DNA from: DASVDE01 sp035558955
GTDB lineage: Bacteria; Actinomycetota; Thermoleophilia; Solirubrobacterales; 70-9
Assembly: GCA_035558955.1 (NCBI GenBank)
Contig: DATMBX010000117.1
Location: forward strand, 1-15,727
Length of the DNA: 15,727 nucleotides
Direction of reading: 5' to 3'
Part shown: piece after piece, positions 5,683 to 13,917 of the stretch
Layout: every line of letters starts with the position of its first letter
How positions within the stretch are numbered: position 1 is the stretch's first letter
Notes under the pieces: model-generated
Told to the model about the DNA's origin: nothing
The model's database searches: none
Seen by the model: the letters and a program-made list of their open reading frames with translations, nothing else
Program-made: the position numbers and the translations under genes

Positions 5683-6615
5683 CTAGATCAAATCGAGAGT
5701 CAGCCGCAGGCCCTCCTCCAGGCCCACCTCCGCTTGCCATCCCAGTTCGCGCTCGGCGCGGGCCGGGTCGATGGCGATCCGCTGCACCTCTCCGGTGCGA
5801 GCGGGGGCGAACTCCGGCTCGAAGCTCTCCGCGCCCTCGAGCTCGCCGAGCTGCCGGACAAGCTCCAGCACGTCCGTCTCGCGGCCGGTGCCGATGTTGA
5901 GCGCGCCGGTCAGCTCCGAGCCGGCCGCGGCCAGCGCCGCGGCGACCACGTCCCCTACATATATGTAGTCCCGGGTCTGCTTGCCGTCGCCGAACACGGT
6001 CGCCCGCCCGCCGGCCCGCAGCCGCCCGCAGAAGATCGCGATCACGCCCGCCTCGCCGAGCGGATCCTGCCGCGGGCCGTAGACGTTGCCGAGTCGCAGC
6101 GCCACGGTCGACAGCCCGTACAGCCGCTCGTACAGCGCCAGGTACCCCTCGCCGGCGAACTTGCTCTGTCCGTACGGGGCCTCCGGGGCCAGCGGCGCGT
6201 CCTCGGCGAGCGGCAGCTCCTGTCCCTCCCCCTCGCCGTAGATCGCCCCGCCGGTGGAGGTGAAGACGAGGCGCCGCGCCGCCGCCACCCGCGCCGCCTC
6301 GAGCACGTTCGCGGTGCCGCCGACGTTGATCGAGGCGTCGAAGGCCGGCTCGGCGATCGACTTGCGCACGTCGATCTGCGCGGCCAGGTGGAAGATCGTC
6401 TCCGGCTCGAGATCGCCGGCCAGCGCAACCATCGCAGCGGCGTCGCGGATGTCCTGCTCGACGAGCGTCGCGCCCGCTTCCAGGGCTTGCGCCAGGTTCT
6501 CCCGCTTGCCGGTCGAGAGGTCGTCGACGACCGTCACCTCGTCGCCGCGGGCGAGAAGGGCGTCGACGAGGTTCGAGCCGATAAACCCCGCTCCGCCTGT
6601 CACCAAGCACCTCAT
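5683..6615 (-). CDS. NAD-dependent nucleotide-sugar epimerase/dehydratase (UDP-glucose 4-epimerase-like)
   Basis: An extended short-chain dehydrogenase of 310 residues that acts on an NDP-sugar, probably supplying galactose or a related sugar for surface polysaccharide. The N-terminal NAD site is VTGGAGFIGSN, followed by the acidic VVDDLSTGKREN that selects NAD. Next come FHLAAQIDVRKS, TSTGGAIYGEGEG, the catalytic Tyr148-xxx-Lys152 (YGQSK), LRLGNVYGPRQDP and the substrate-binding VFGDGKQTRDYIYVGDV. The ATG at 6615 is chosen because MRCLVTGGAGF is the normal family N-terminus and AGGA and GGCGG lie just upstream. The frame is open a further 27 codons with no homology-like sequence. The exact substrate cannot be told apart (UDP-glucose versus UDP-glucuronate or related). 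It is divergent from topA and convergent with the island. Confidence 0.87.
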   Translation of the reverse strand: MRCLVTGGAGFIGSNLVDALLARGDEVTVVDDLSTGKRENLAQALEAGATLVEQDIRDAAAMVALAGDLEPETIFHLAAQIDVRKSIAEPAFDASINVGGTANVLEAARVAAARRLVFTSTGGAIYGEGEGQELPLAEDAPLAPEAPYGQSKFAGEGYLALYERLYGLSTVALRLGNVYGPRQDPLGEAGVIAIFCGRLRAGGRATVFGDGKQTRDYIYVGDVVAAALAAAGSELTGALNIGTGRETDVLELVRQLGELEGAESFEPEFAPARTGEVQRIAIDPARAERELGWQAEVGLEEGLRLTLDLI

Positions 6616-6710
6616 GCGACCGCCGATCCTAAGGGGATCGGCGCGTGCAAGGCCGCCGGGGCAGCCGAACGCCCCTGCTACCCTCGCCGACCTCAATCAA
6701 TTTCGACTTC

Positions 6711-6751
6711 ACGGACCCGCAAAGGAATCAGATATGGATTTGCGGGTCCGT
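6711..6751. promoter_or_regulatory. Perfect 13-bp inverted repeat just upstream of topA
   Basis: ACGGACCCGCAAA (6711-6723) and TTTGCGGGTCCGT (6739-6751) are exact reverse complements separated by 15 bases. The right arm ends eight bases before the topA ATG. As RNA it would form a stable hairpin covering the ribosome-binding region. As DNA it could be an operator in the epimerase/topA divergent region. No Shine-Dalgarno sequence is visible outside the hairpin. Confidence 0.6.
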
Positions 6752-6759
6752 TCCGTCTC

Positions 6760-9000
6760 ATGCGCCTGATCGTCACCGAGAAGAACAATTCCGCCAAGAA
6801 GATCGCCGAGATCCTCGGTCGCGGCGACGTCTCCGCGGACAGAACCTTCAGAGTCCCGTTCTACACCTGGAGCGACGCCGACGGGGAGCACATGACGATC
6901 GGCCTCAAGGGCCACGTGCTCGGCCCCGCCTTCCCCGAGGGCTACTCGAACTGGCAGAGAACCGACCTGCACGACCTGATCGACGCCGAGCTGATCAAGG
7001 AGCCGACCGACAAAAACGTCGTCAGAGCGATCAAAAAAGTCGCCAGAGGCGCCGACGAGCTGGTGATCGCCACCGACTTCGACCGCGAGGGCGAGCTGAT
7101 CGGGCTCGAGGCGCTGGAGGAGATGCTCGACGCCAACCCCGCGCTCGGCTCGCGCAAGGGAACCGCCGACGGGACGCTGCGGATCAAGCGCGCCCGCTAC
7201 TCGGCACTGACCAAGGAGGAGATCGAGCGCGCCTTCTCCGATCTCGACGAGCTCTCCTACCCGCTCGCCAACGCCGGCGCCGCTCGCCAGGACATCGACC
7301 TGCTCTGGGGGGCGACGCTGACCCGCGCCGTCTCCCTTGCCAGCCGTCGCTTTGGCTCCAACTTCCTCTCGGTCGGACGCGTGCAGAGCCCGACCCTGGG
7401 CCTGATCGTCGAGCGCGAGATGGAGCGCCGCGCCCACGTCGCCAGACCGTTCTGGGAGCTGTTCGCCAAGTTCGAGCACGCAGACGGGACCTTCGAGGCG
7501 CACCACGCGACCGACAAGTTCTGGGACAAAGCGGAGGCCGCCGCCGCGCTCGCCGGGACCGCCTCCCCGGGCACGGTCAAGTCGGTCACCGCCCGCAAGA
7601 ACACGCGCCGCCCGCCGACTCCCTACAACACGACCGCCTTCAGCACCGATGCCTCCAGCCGTCTCGGCATCACCCCCGCCAGCGCGATGCGGATCGCCGA
7701 GGACCTCTACATGGACGGCTTCATCTCCTACCCGCGCACCGACAACACGGTCTATCCGTCCTCACTGCCGGTCCGCGAGCTGGTCTCCTCGCTGGTCCGG
7801 ATCAGAGAGTTCTCCGCCGCCTCCGGCCTGCTCGACGGCGAGCTGACGCCGACCCGCGGCAGAAAAGAGACGACCGACCACCCGCCGATCTACCCGACCC
7901 AGGCGATCCACCCCGGCGCCCTCGAGGGGCCCAAGCGCCGCGTCTACGAGCTGGTCGTGCGCCGCTTTCTCGCCACCTTCAGCCCGCCGATGATCACCGA
8001 GTCCACCCGCGCCGACATCGAGGCCGGCTCGGAGACCTACTTCGTCCGCGGCTCGGTCGTCGTCGACCCCGGCTACGCCGGCATCTACACCTACGCCCGC
8101 TCCGCCGACGAGGAGATCCCGGCGCTGCGGGAGGGGCAGCGGCTCGACCTCGACGGCGAGCCCTGGATCGTCGACAAGGAGACCCAGCCGCCGGGCCGCA
8201 TCTCCCAGGCGAAGCTGATCGAGATGATGGAGGAGCGCGGCCTCGGCACCAAAGCGACCCGCGCCGACATCATCCAGAAGCTCTTCGACCGCGGCTACGT
8301 CTACGGCAACCCGCCGGTCCCCTCGGAGACCGGGATCGCCCTGTACGAGGCCTTCAAGAACTACGTGCCGGCGATGGCGACCCCGGAGATGACCGCCCAG
8401 CTGGAGGCGGAGATGGACCGGATCGCCGCCGGCGAGATGACCAAGGGCGCCGTCGTCGGCGAGAGCCGCGACCTGTTGCACAGAACCTGGACCGAGATCG
8501 ACGCCGCCCGCGAGGACTTGGCCAAAGTGATCTGGAAAGGGATGGACGAGGATCGCATCCTCGGCCCCTGCAAGGTCTGCGAGGAGGCCGGCCGCAAGAA
8601 GCAGGACGGCTCGCCCCACATGCTGCGGATCATCCGCGCGAAAAAATCGGGCAAACGCTTCGTCGGCTGCACCGGCTGGACCCTCGACGATCCCGAATCC
8701 TGCGACCAGACCTTCCCGCTGCCCCAGCGCGGCGACGTCTTCCGCCTGGAAGAGCGCTGCAGCGTCTGCGATCGGACCCCGCGCCTCAAAGTCGTTCCCT
8801 TCCGCGGTCGCCCCTGGAACCTCTGCCTCAACGACGACTGCGAGTCGATGCAGGAGATGAAGAAACGCCGTGCCGAGCGCGAGGCGGCCAAAGCCGCGAA
8901 AGCGACGATGGCGAAGAAGCCGTTGCCGGACGGGTCGGAGGACGGCGCCGGTACCGCGACGCGCAGGCGCAAACGCGCCAAAGCGGCGGCCAAAGGCTGA
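6760..9000 (+). CDS. topA: DNA topoisomerase I (type IA), archaeal-type
   Basis: Relaxes negatively supercoiled DNA through a transient 5'-phosphotyrosine break. It has 746 residues. The Toprim domain opens LIVTEKNNSAKKIAEILG and carries IGLKGHVLGPAFPEGYSNW and the acidic metal site TDFDREGE (Asp106, Asp108, Glu110). The cleavage core contains RQDIDLLWGATLTRAVSL, LSVGRVQSPTL, PYNTTAF and FISYPRTDNTVYP with catalytic Tyr324. The distal part has GLGTKATRADIIQKL. Two cysteine clusters follow, one from CKVC at Cys604/Cys607 and another with CSVC and CLNDDC, presumably zinc ribbons, then a Lys/Arg/Ala-rich tail. These motifs match archaeal topoisomerase I rather than the bacterial form, which usually begins VIVESPAKAKTI. 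The ATG at 6760 is fixed by the conserved N-terminus, although the frame is open far upstream. Confidence 0.93.
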   Translation: MRLIVTEKNNSAKKIAEILGRGDVSADRTFRVPFYTWSDADGEHMTIGLKGHVLGPAFPEGYSNWQRTDLHDLIDAELIKEPTDKNVVRAIKKVARGADELVIATDFDREGELIGLEALEEMLDANPALGSRKGTADGTLRIKRARYSALTKEEIERAFSDLDELSYPLANAGAARQDIDLLWGATLTRAVSLASRRFGSNFLSVGRVQSPTLGLIVEREMERRAHVARPFWELFAKFEHADGTFEAHHATDKFWDKAEAAAALAGTASPGTVKSVTARKNTRRPPTPYNTTAFSTDASSRLGITPASAMRIAEDLYMDGFISYPRTDNTVYPSSLPVRELVSSLVRIREFSAASGLLDGELTPTRGRKETTDHPPIYPTQAIHPGALEGPKRRVYELVVRRFLATFSPPMITESTRADIEAGSETYFVRGSVVVDPGYAGIYTYARSADEEIPALREGQRLDLDGEPWIVDKETQPPGRISQAKLIEMMEERGLGTKATRADIIQKLFDRGYVYGNPPVPSETGIALYEAFKNYVPAMATPEMTAQLEAEMDRIAAGEMTKGAVVGESRDLLHRTWTEIDAAREDLAKVIWKGMDEDRILGPCKVCEEAGRKKQDGSPHMLRIIRAKKSGKRFVGCTGWTLDDPESCDQTFPLPQRGDVFRLEERCSVCDRTPRLKVVPFRGRPWNLCLNDDCESMQEMKKRRAEREAAKAAKATMAKKPLPDGSEDGAGTATRRRKRAKAAAKG

Positions 9001-9010
9001 GGCCGAGCTG

Positions 9011-9601
9011 TTGTTCATTTCCCTGGAGGGCATCGATGGCTCCGGGAAGAGCACGCAGGCGAAGCTGCTGGCCGAGGCGCTCGGTCCCGAGACCCTTCTG
9101 ATTCGCGAGCCGGGGGGGACCGACGCCGCCGAGCGGATTCGCGAGCTGCTCGCCGACCCCACGCTGGAGTTGGATCCCTACGCCGAGCTTTTGCTCTTCC
9201 TGGCCGCCCGTGCCGATCTCACGGCCAGGGTCATCCGCCCGGCGCTGGAGGCGAGACGCGACGTCGTCTCCGATCGCTTCGCCGATTCGACCGTCGCCTA
9301 CCAGGGGGCGGCGCGAGGCCTCGGGGTGGGGGAGGCGATCTCCCTCACCGACTCGGCCACCGACGGCCTCTGGCCCGACCTGACGATCCTGCTGCGGGTC
9401 GACCCCGAGGTGGGCCATGAGCGCGCCGACGGGGAGGACCGCTTCGAGTCCGAGGGCTTGGAGCTGCAGCGGGCGGTGGCCGAGGCCTACGAGGAGATCG
9501 CCCAGATCGCCTCGGACCGGGTCGTTGTCGTCGATGCCTCCGGGAGCGTCGAGGAAGTGCACAAGCAGGTAATGGAGGCGGTTCGAAGGCGTGCCGGGTG
9601 A
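9011..9601 (+). CDS. tmk: Thymidylate kinase
   Basis: Phosphorylates dTMP to dTDP with ATP, feeding dTTP synthesis in the cytoplasm. The 196-residue product starts MFISLEGIDGSGKST, a P-loop, followed by IREPGGTDAAERIRELL, then VVSDRFADSTVAYQGAARG (the DR and AYQG signature) and a lid region HERADGEDRFESEG. I chose TTG 9011 because the family N-terminus begins here and TGAGG, formed by the topA stop, lies eight bases upstream. It follows topA by ten bases and precedes holB, forming a replication-related operon. Length is typical of the family. Confidence 0.92.
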   Translation: MFISLEGIDGSGKSTQAKLLAEALGPETLLIREPGGTDAAERIRELLADPTLELDPYAELLLFLAARADLTARVIRPALEARRDVVSDRFADSTVAYQGAARGLGVGEAISLTDSATDGLWPDLTILLRVDPEVGHERADGEDRFESEGLELQRAVAEAYEEIAQIASDRVVVVDASGSVEEVHKQVMEAVRRRAG

Positions 9602-9607
9602 GCGCAA

Positions 9608-9643
9608 CCGACTTTGACCCCACCAGAGTGGGGTAAAAGTCGG
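9608..9643. promoter_or_regulatory. Long hairpin between tmk and holB, adjoining the holB ribosome site
   Basis: The strand folds on itself with 16 potential pairs and one mismatch (G9616/A9635) around a CAGA loop (9624-9627). The arms contain CCGACTTT, ACCCCAC, GTGGGGT and AAAGTCGG. The right arm ends five bases before the holB ATG (9649), so the hairpin would hold part of the initiation region. It could be a regulator of translation, a weak terminator or a copy of an interspersed repeat. There is no T tract. Confidence 0.55.
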
Positions 9644-9648
9644 GAACG

Positions 9649-10728
9649 ATGCAATTGACGGGCACTCTCGACGGAGCCACCGAACATCAGCCGCGGGCGC
9701 GGGTGGCACTGAGCGCGGCGCTCGCGTCTGGGCCCTCTCACTCCTACTTGCTCCGTGGACCTCGCGGCTCGGGGAAGAGAGCCGCCGCGCGTGCCTTCGC
9801 CGCTGAGATCCTTGCCGCGGGCGCCGAAGACCCCGACGACGCCCGGCGCCGCGCCCTGCTCGATCCCTCGCCTCATCCCGACCTCGTCTGGATCGCCCCG
9901 CGCGGGGCGCAGCACCTGGTCGAGGAGGTCCGCGAGCAGGTGATCCGCGCCGCTGTCTACCGCCCCTTCGAGGGAGGGAAGCGAGTCTTCGTGATCGAGG
10001 CCGCGGAGGCGATGAGAGACGAGAGCCAGAACGCGCTGCTCAAGACCCTGGAGGAACCTCCTGACTTCGTCCACTTGATCCTCCTCACCGCTGACCCCGA
10101 GCTTCTTCTCGAAACGGTCGCCTCCCGCTGCCAGCCGATCGACTTCGCTCCTCTTCCCGTTTCGGCGATCGAAGCTGTTCTTCAGGGTGCGGGTGACCCG
10201 GTCGAGATCGCCGCCGTCGCCCGCCTGTCCGCTGGCGACCTGGAGCGCGCTCGCTACCTGCTCTCAGACTCCGGCCGACAGCTCCGGGCCAGCGTTAATG
10301 GGCTGGGTAAGGAGGGTGAGACGCCATGGCGGAAGTTGCTCGCCGCCGCCGAGAAGGCTGGGGAGGACGCCGAGGCGGCGACCCGCGAAGCATTGGAGGA
10401 GGAGAGAGCGGCTGGCGTCAAACGCTCCGCCAGAGACTTAAACGACGAGGTCAAGCGCGTCGCTCGCCAACGCCGGACGGAGATACTCGACCTTGGCCTG
10501 GAACTCGCCGCCACCTGGTTTCGCGATCTTGCCGCGGTCGCGGCCGGTGCCTCCGAGGTGGCATATAGCCAGGACCGTCTTACCCAGCTCCAATCCCAGG
10601 CCGAAGAAATCGATCCAGCTCGTGCCCGGCAGTCCGTTGAGTTGATTCAAGACACCCGCCGCCGCCTCGACCTCAATGTCTCCGAAGAGCTGGCCCTCGA
10701 AGCTCTCGCCGCTCGCTTAGTCGCCTGA
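9649..10728 (+). CDS. holB: DNA polymerase III delta' subunit (clamp loader)
   Basis: A 359-residue AAA+ protein of the clamp loader that places the sliding clamp on DNA. It has a degenerate P-loop, RGPRGSGKR (the usual Ser/Thr after Lys is Arg44). This is followed by VREQVIRAAVYRPFEGGKRVFVIEAAEAM, SQNALLKTLEEPP and the arginine-finger SRC motif (VASRCQPIDF), then a helical C-terminal domain. The four-cysteine zinc module usual in delta' and DnaX is missing: between the P-loop and the next conserved block there are no cysteines. A non-functional P-loop is normal in delta'. The start ATG gives the family N-terminus, and CGGGAACG upstream may serve as ribosome site. The 3' end overlaps the convergent DUF2304 gene by 12 bases. 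Confidence 0.9.
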   Translation: MQLTGTLDGATEHQPRARVALSAALASGPSHSYLLRGPRGSGKRAAARAFAAEILAAGAEDPDDARRRALLDPSPHPDLVWIAPRGAQHLVEEVREQVIRAAVYRPFEGGKRVFVIEAAEAMRDESQNALLKTLEEPPDFVHLILLTADPELLLETVASRCQPIDFAPLPVSAIEAVLQGAGDPVEIAAVARLSAGDLERARYLLSDSGRQLRASVNGLGKEGETPWRKLLAAAEKAGEDAEAATREALEEERAAGVKRSARDLNDEVKRVARQRRTEILDLGLELAATWFRDLAAVAAGASEVAYSQDRLTQLQSQAEEIDPARARQSVELIQDTRRRLDLNVSEELALEALAARLVA

Positions 10729-11121
10729 GTCTTTTGCCTGCTCCCGCGCCTTTTCCAGCGCCCGTTCTTGGGCCAGCCTCGTGATCTGCGCCGACTGGCG
10801 GGACATGATCACGCTGAAGTTGAGCGCCAGGCCCAAGAGGAGGAGCAGGACGACGGAGAAGAGGGCGACGTTGGTATCCCGCACCCCCATCGCGTCGGCG
10901 AGGGCGCCCAGCAAGCCGGGGAACGCGGCGCCGGCCAGCATCCCCAGGCCGGCCACGAACCAGACGACGCTGTAGCGCTCCTGCAGGCGGTCGCGGCGGA
11001 TCAGCTCGAGGATCATCGCCATGAAGACGATCGCGATCACCGCCGCCAGGATTCGCGTCTGCGAGGTCAGCTGGACCTGCGGCCCCTCCGCCGCGGCCCG
11101 AGTAAGGGCGGCCGCGATCAT
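10717..11121 (-). CDS. DUF2304 small membrane protein
   Basis: A 134-residue protein with three hydrophobic helices (ILAAVIAIVFMAMILELI; VVWFVAGLGMLAGAAF; VALFSVVLLLLLGLALNFSVIM) and the RRDRLQERYSVVWF motif typical of DUF2304. A charged coiled C-terminal tail (ITRLAQERALEKAREQAKD) is probably cytoplasmic. This family is regularly encoded next to membrane-associated family 2 glycosyltransferases and is thought to assist them, but its biochemical role is not established. The ATG at 11121 overlaps the glycosyltransferase stop as ATGA and has an excellent GGAGG seven bases upstream, inside that gene, so translation is coupled. The 3' end overlaps holB tail to tail. Confidence 0.88.
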   Translation of the reverse strand: MIAAALTRAAAEGPQVQLTSQTRILAAVIAIVFMAMILELIRRDRLQERYSVVWFVAGLGMLAGAAFPGLLGALADAMGVRDTNVALFSVVLLLLLGLALNFSVIMSRQSAQITRLAQERALEKAREQAKDSGD

Positions 11122-11849
11122 CGCTCGACCTCCGCCTGGCGCGGCCGGAACTGCCCCACCATCAGCACGATCAGCCCCTTGAAGATGAAGAACGCCGAAC
11201 GCAGGGGGGTCAGGAAGGAAGCTCCGCCGGCTCGCTCCAGCATCCGCACCGGCACCTCCTCCACTCGCAGGCCCTGGCGCACCGCCAGCTGCAGGGACTC
11301 GATCTCGGCGAAGTCGGGCGAGTAGTTCTCGCTGAACAGGGCCATCACCCGCCGGTTCGCCGCGCGCATCCCGCTCGTCGTGTCGGTGAAGCGCTGCCGC
11401 GTCGCCAGGGTGAGGAAGAAGCGAAACACGCCGGAGCCGATCCGCCGTGAGATCGTCGGCTTGTAATCGTCGCTCTCCGCGTCCGCCGCCTCAGGATCCC
11501 GGTAGCGCGACCCGATCACGAGGTCGGCTCGCCCGGCGACCACCTCGTCAAGCAGCCGCGAAACCTCGCCGGCGGGGTGCTGCCCGTCGGCGTCCAGGTG
11601 GGCGCAGAAGTCATAGCCCTCGCGCAGCGCGTAGAGGTACCCCGTCTGCAGCGCGGCGCCCAGGCCCTGATTGAAGGGCAGAGACGCCACGGTCGCGCCC
11701 ACCTCGCGCGCCCGCGCCACGGTCGCGTCGGCCGAGCCGTCGTCCACCACCAGCACGTCGGCCTCGGGCAGGTGCCGGCGCACGTCGCGGATCACCTCCG
11801 CGACGGCGTCCTCCTCGTTCCAGGCCGGGATGAAGACGAGCGTGCGCAT
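11118..11849 (-). CDS. Family 2 glycosyltransferase (dolichyl/polyprenyl-phosphate glycosyltransferase-like)
   Basis: A 243-residue GT-A enzyme that likely transfers a sugar from a nucleotide donor to a polyprenyl-phosphate carrier or envelope glycan. Visible motifs are TLVFIPAWNEEDAVAEVI at the N-terminus, LVVDDGSADATVARA, LPFNQGLGAALQTGY, the metal site HLDADGQHP (DxD) and DLVIGSRYRD. Near the C-terminus comes FTDTTSGMRAANRRV, then the amphipathic or membrane-touching FFIFKGLIVLMVGQF. Its length fits the soluble DPM1-like members without the C-terminal transmembrane pair. The ATG at 11849 is set by the conserved N-terminus, and GGGAG lies about ten bases upstream. The frame stays open another 325 codons upstream, but that is antisense to the kinase gene. 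It forms an operon with the DUF2304 gene. Confidence 0.9.
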   Translation of the reverse strand: MRTLVFIPAWNEEDAVAEVIRDVRRHLPEADVLVVDDGSADATVARAREVGATVASLPFNQGLGAALQTGYLYALREGYDFCAHLDADGQHPAGEVSRLLDEVVAGRADLVIGSRYRDPEAADAESDDYKPTISRRIGSGVFRFFLTLATRQRFTDTTSGMRAANRRVMALFSENYSPDFAEIESLQLAVRQGLRVEEVPVRMLERAGGASFLTPLRSAFFIFKGLIVLMVGQFRPRQAEVER

Positions 11850-11900
11850 AGGGCGATTCTCCCATGCCCACCCGGCGCCGCTTTGTGTTAGTAAGCCTTC

Positions 11901-13210
11901 ATGGGACGAATCGACATGCGGCTGGGCATGCGCCTCTGGCTGACCGGAGCCTTCGCCGCGGTCAGCCTGATCACCGCGGCCGCGGTCGATCTCTTCGGCG
12001 ACGATCGCCGCGCGCTCGTGGTCGCGGTGATGACCGGCGTCCTCGCCGGCTTCCTCATCGCCGTCGCCATCGCCCACCGGGTCAGACGCCTCGCCGAGTC
12101 CGCCGGCCGGATGGCCGCGGGCTCCTTCGACGCCCCGCTCGGCGTCTCCGGCCCTGACGAGATTGGAGACCTCGCCCGCGCCCTGGAGTCGATGCGCGCC
12201 TCCCTCAAAGAGAGCTTCGGCGTCCTCACCGCCGACCGCAACAAGCTCGCCGCGATCTTCGACGGCCTCACCGACGCTGTCATGGTCGTCGACGACGGCG
12301 GCGCCGTCCGCTTCTCCAACAGCGCCGCCGCCGAGCTGCTCGACACCGCCGGCCTTCCCGCCGAGGTCCTCCGCCCCCACCTCCGCCGCGCCGCCCAGGT
12401 CGGCTTCGCCGCCCACCCGGCGCTGCGGATCGGCGACCGGGCCTACTCGATGCAGGCCCGCTCTCTGCCCGACGAGCGCGCCGTGCTCGCCGTTGTCCGC
12501 GACCGCACCGAGGAGATGCGGCGGGAGTTCGCCGAAGCCGACTTCGTCTCCAACGCCGCCCACGAGCTGCGCAACCCGCTGGCCGGGATCTCCAGCGCGA
12601 TCGAGGTCCTCCAGGACGGCGCCAAGGACGACCCCGAGGCCCGCGACCACTTCCTGGCACGCCTCGCCGACGACGCCGAGCGGATGAGCCGCCTCACCCA
12701 GTCCCTGCTCACCCTCGCACGGGTCGAGTCGATCGGCGCCGGGGAGACCGAAGTCGTCGACGTCCCGATCGCCGTGCGCGACATCGTCGCCGCGGTCGAG
12801 CGGCCGAGACACGTCGAACTGCATGTCGAAGTCGAGCCCGACCTGGCCGCCAAGGGAGACCCGACGCTGCTGCGTCAGGTGGTGATCGGCCTGCTCACCA
12901 ACGCCTTCAAGAACACGCCACCCCCCGGTGCCGTTACCGTTCGCGGCCGCCGCGACGGCGAGGAGGGGGTTGTCTTGGAAGTGATCGACACAGGAACCGG
13001 GATCCCGGCAGCGGAGATCGAGCGCGTCTTCGAGCGCTTCTACCGCCGCAGCGAGACCCGCACGCAGGAGGGGTTCGGCCTCGGCCTCGCCATCGCCCGA
13101 CGCATGGTCGACGTGATGGGCGGGGAGATCGGCGCCACCTCCGTCGAGGGGGAGGGCAGCACCTTCTGGGTTCGCCTCCCGCTCGCCCAGCCGAGCCCCA
13201 CACCGGTCGC

Positions 13211-13214
<4 letters not shown>
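11901..13214 (+). CDS. Membrane histidine kinase with HAMP and PAS domains
   Basis: A 437-residue sensor of a two-component system. Two transmembrane helices near the N-terminus (LWLTGAFAAVSLITAAAV and VVAVMTGVLAGFLIAVAIA) are separated by only about ten residues, so there is almost no extracytoplasmic sensor domain. HAMP (HRVRRLAESAGRMAAG) and a PAS domain (KLAAIFDGLTDAVMVVDDGG) follow. HisKA has the phospho-acceptor His221 in NAAHELRNPL. The ATPase domain shows N (LLTNAFKNT), G1 (VIDTGTGIP), F (FERFYR) and G2 (GFGLGLAIA) boxes. The arrangement is PhoR-like. ATG 11901 has no Shine-Dalgarno; a TTAGTA at 11888-11893 would place the transcript start at the ATG, so the message may be leaderless. 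ATG 11916 is an alternative. It overlaps its response regulator by ATGA. Confidence 0.93.
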
Positions 13215-13912
<698 letters not shown>

Positions 13913-13917
13913 GCGCC

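Noticed and set aside
3114..5685. Attachment-site direct repeats flanking the island
   Set aside because: The borders share only a 5-base TAGCT/GCTAG similarity around stop codons; no integrase, tRNA or convincing repeat is present.
5734..6759. In-frame extension of topA through the whole epimerase gene (1088-codon frame)
   Set aside because: The translated part is antisense to a clear epimerase and has no coherent motifs; the conserved topoisomerase N-terminus starts at 6760.
8870..9010. Upstream extension of tmk into the topA tail
   Set aside because: The extra residues are Arg/Pro-rich without family similarity; TTG 9011 has a ribosome site and gives the normal thymidylate kinase N-terminus.
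11850..12824. Upstream extension of the glycosyltransferase frame
   Set aside because: It is antisense to the histidine kinase and Gly/Glu/Val-rich; the conserved GT2 N-terminus begins at 11849.
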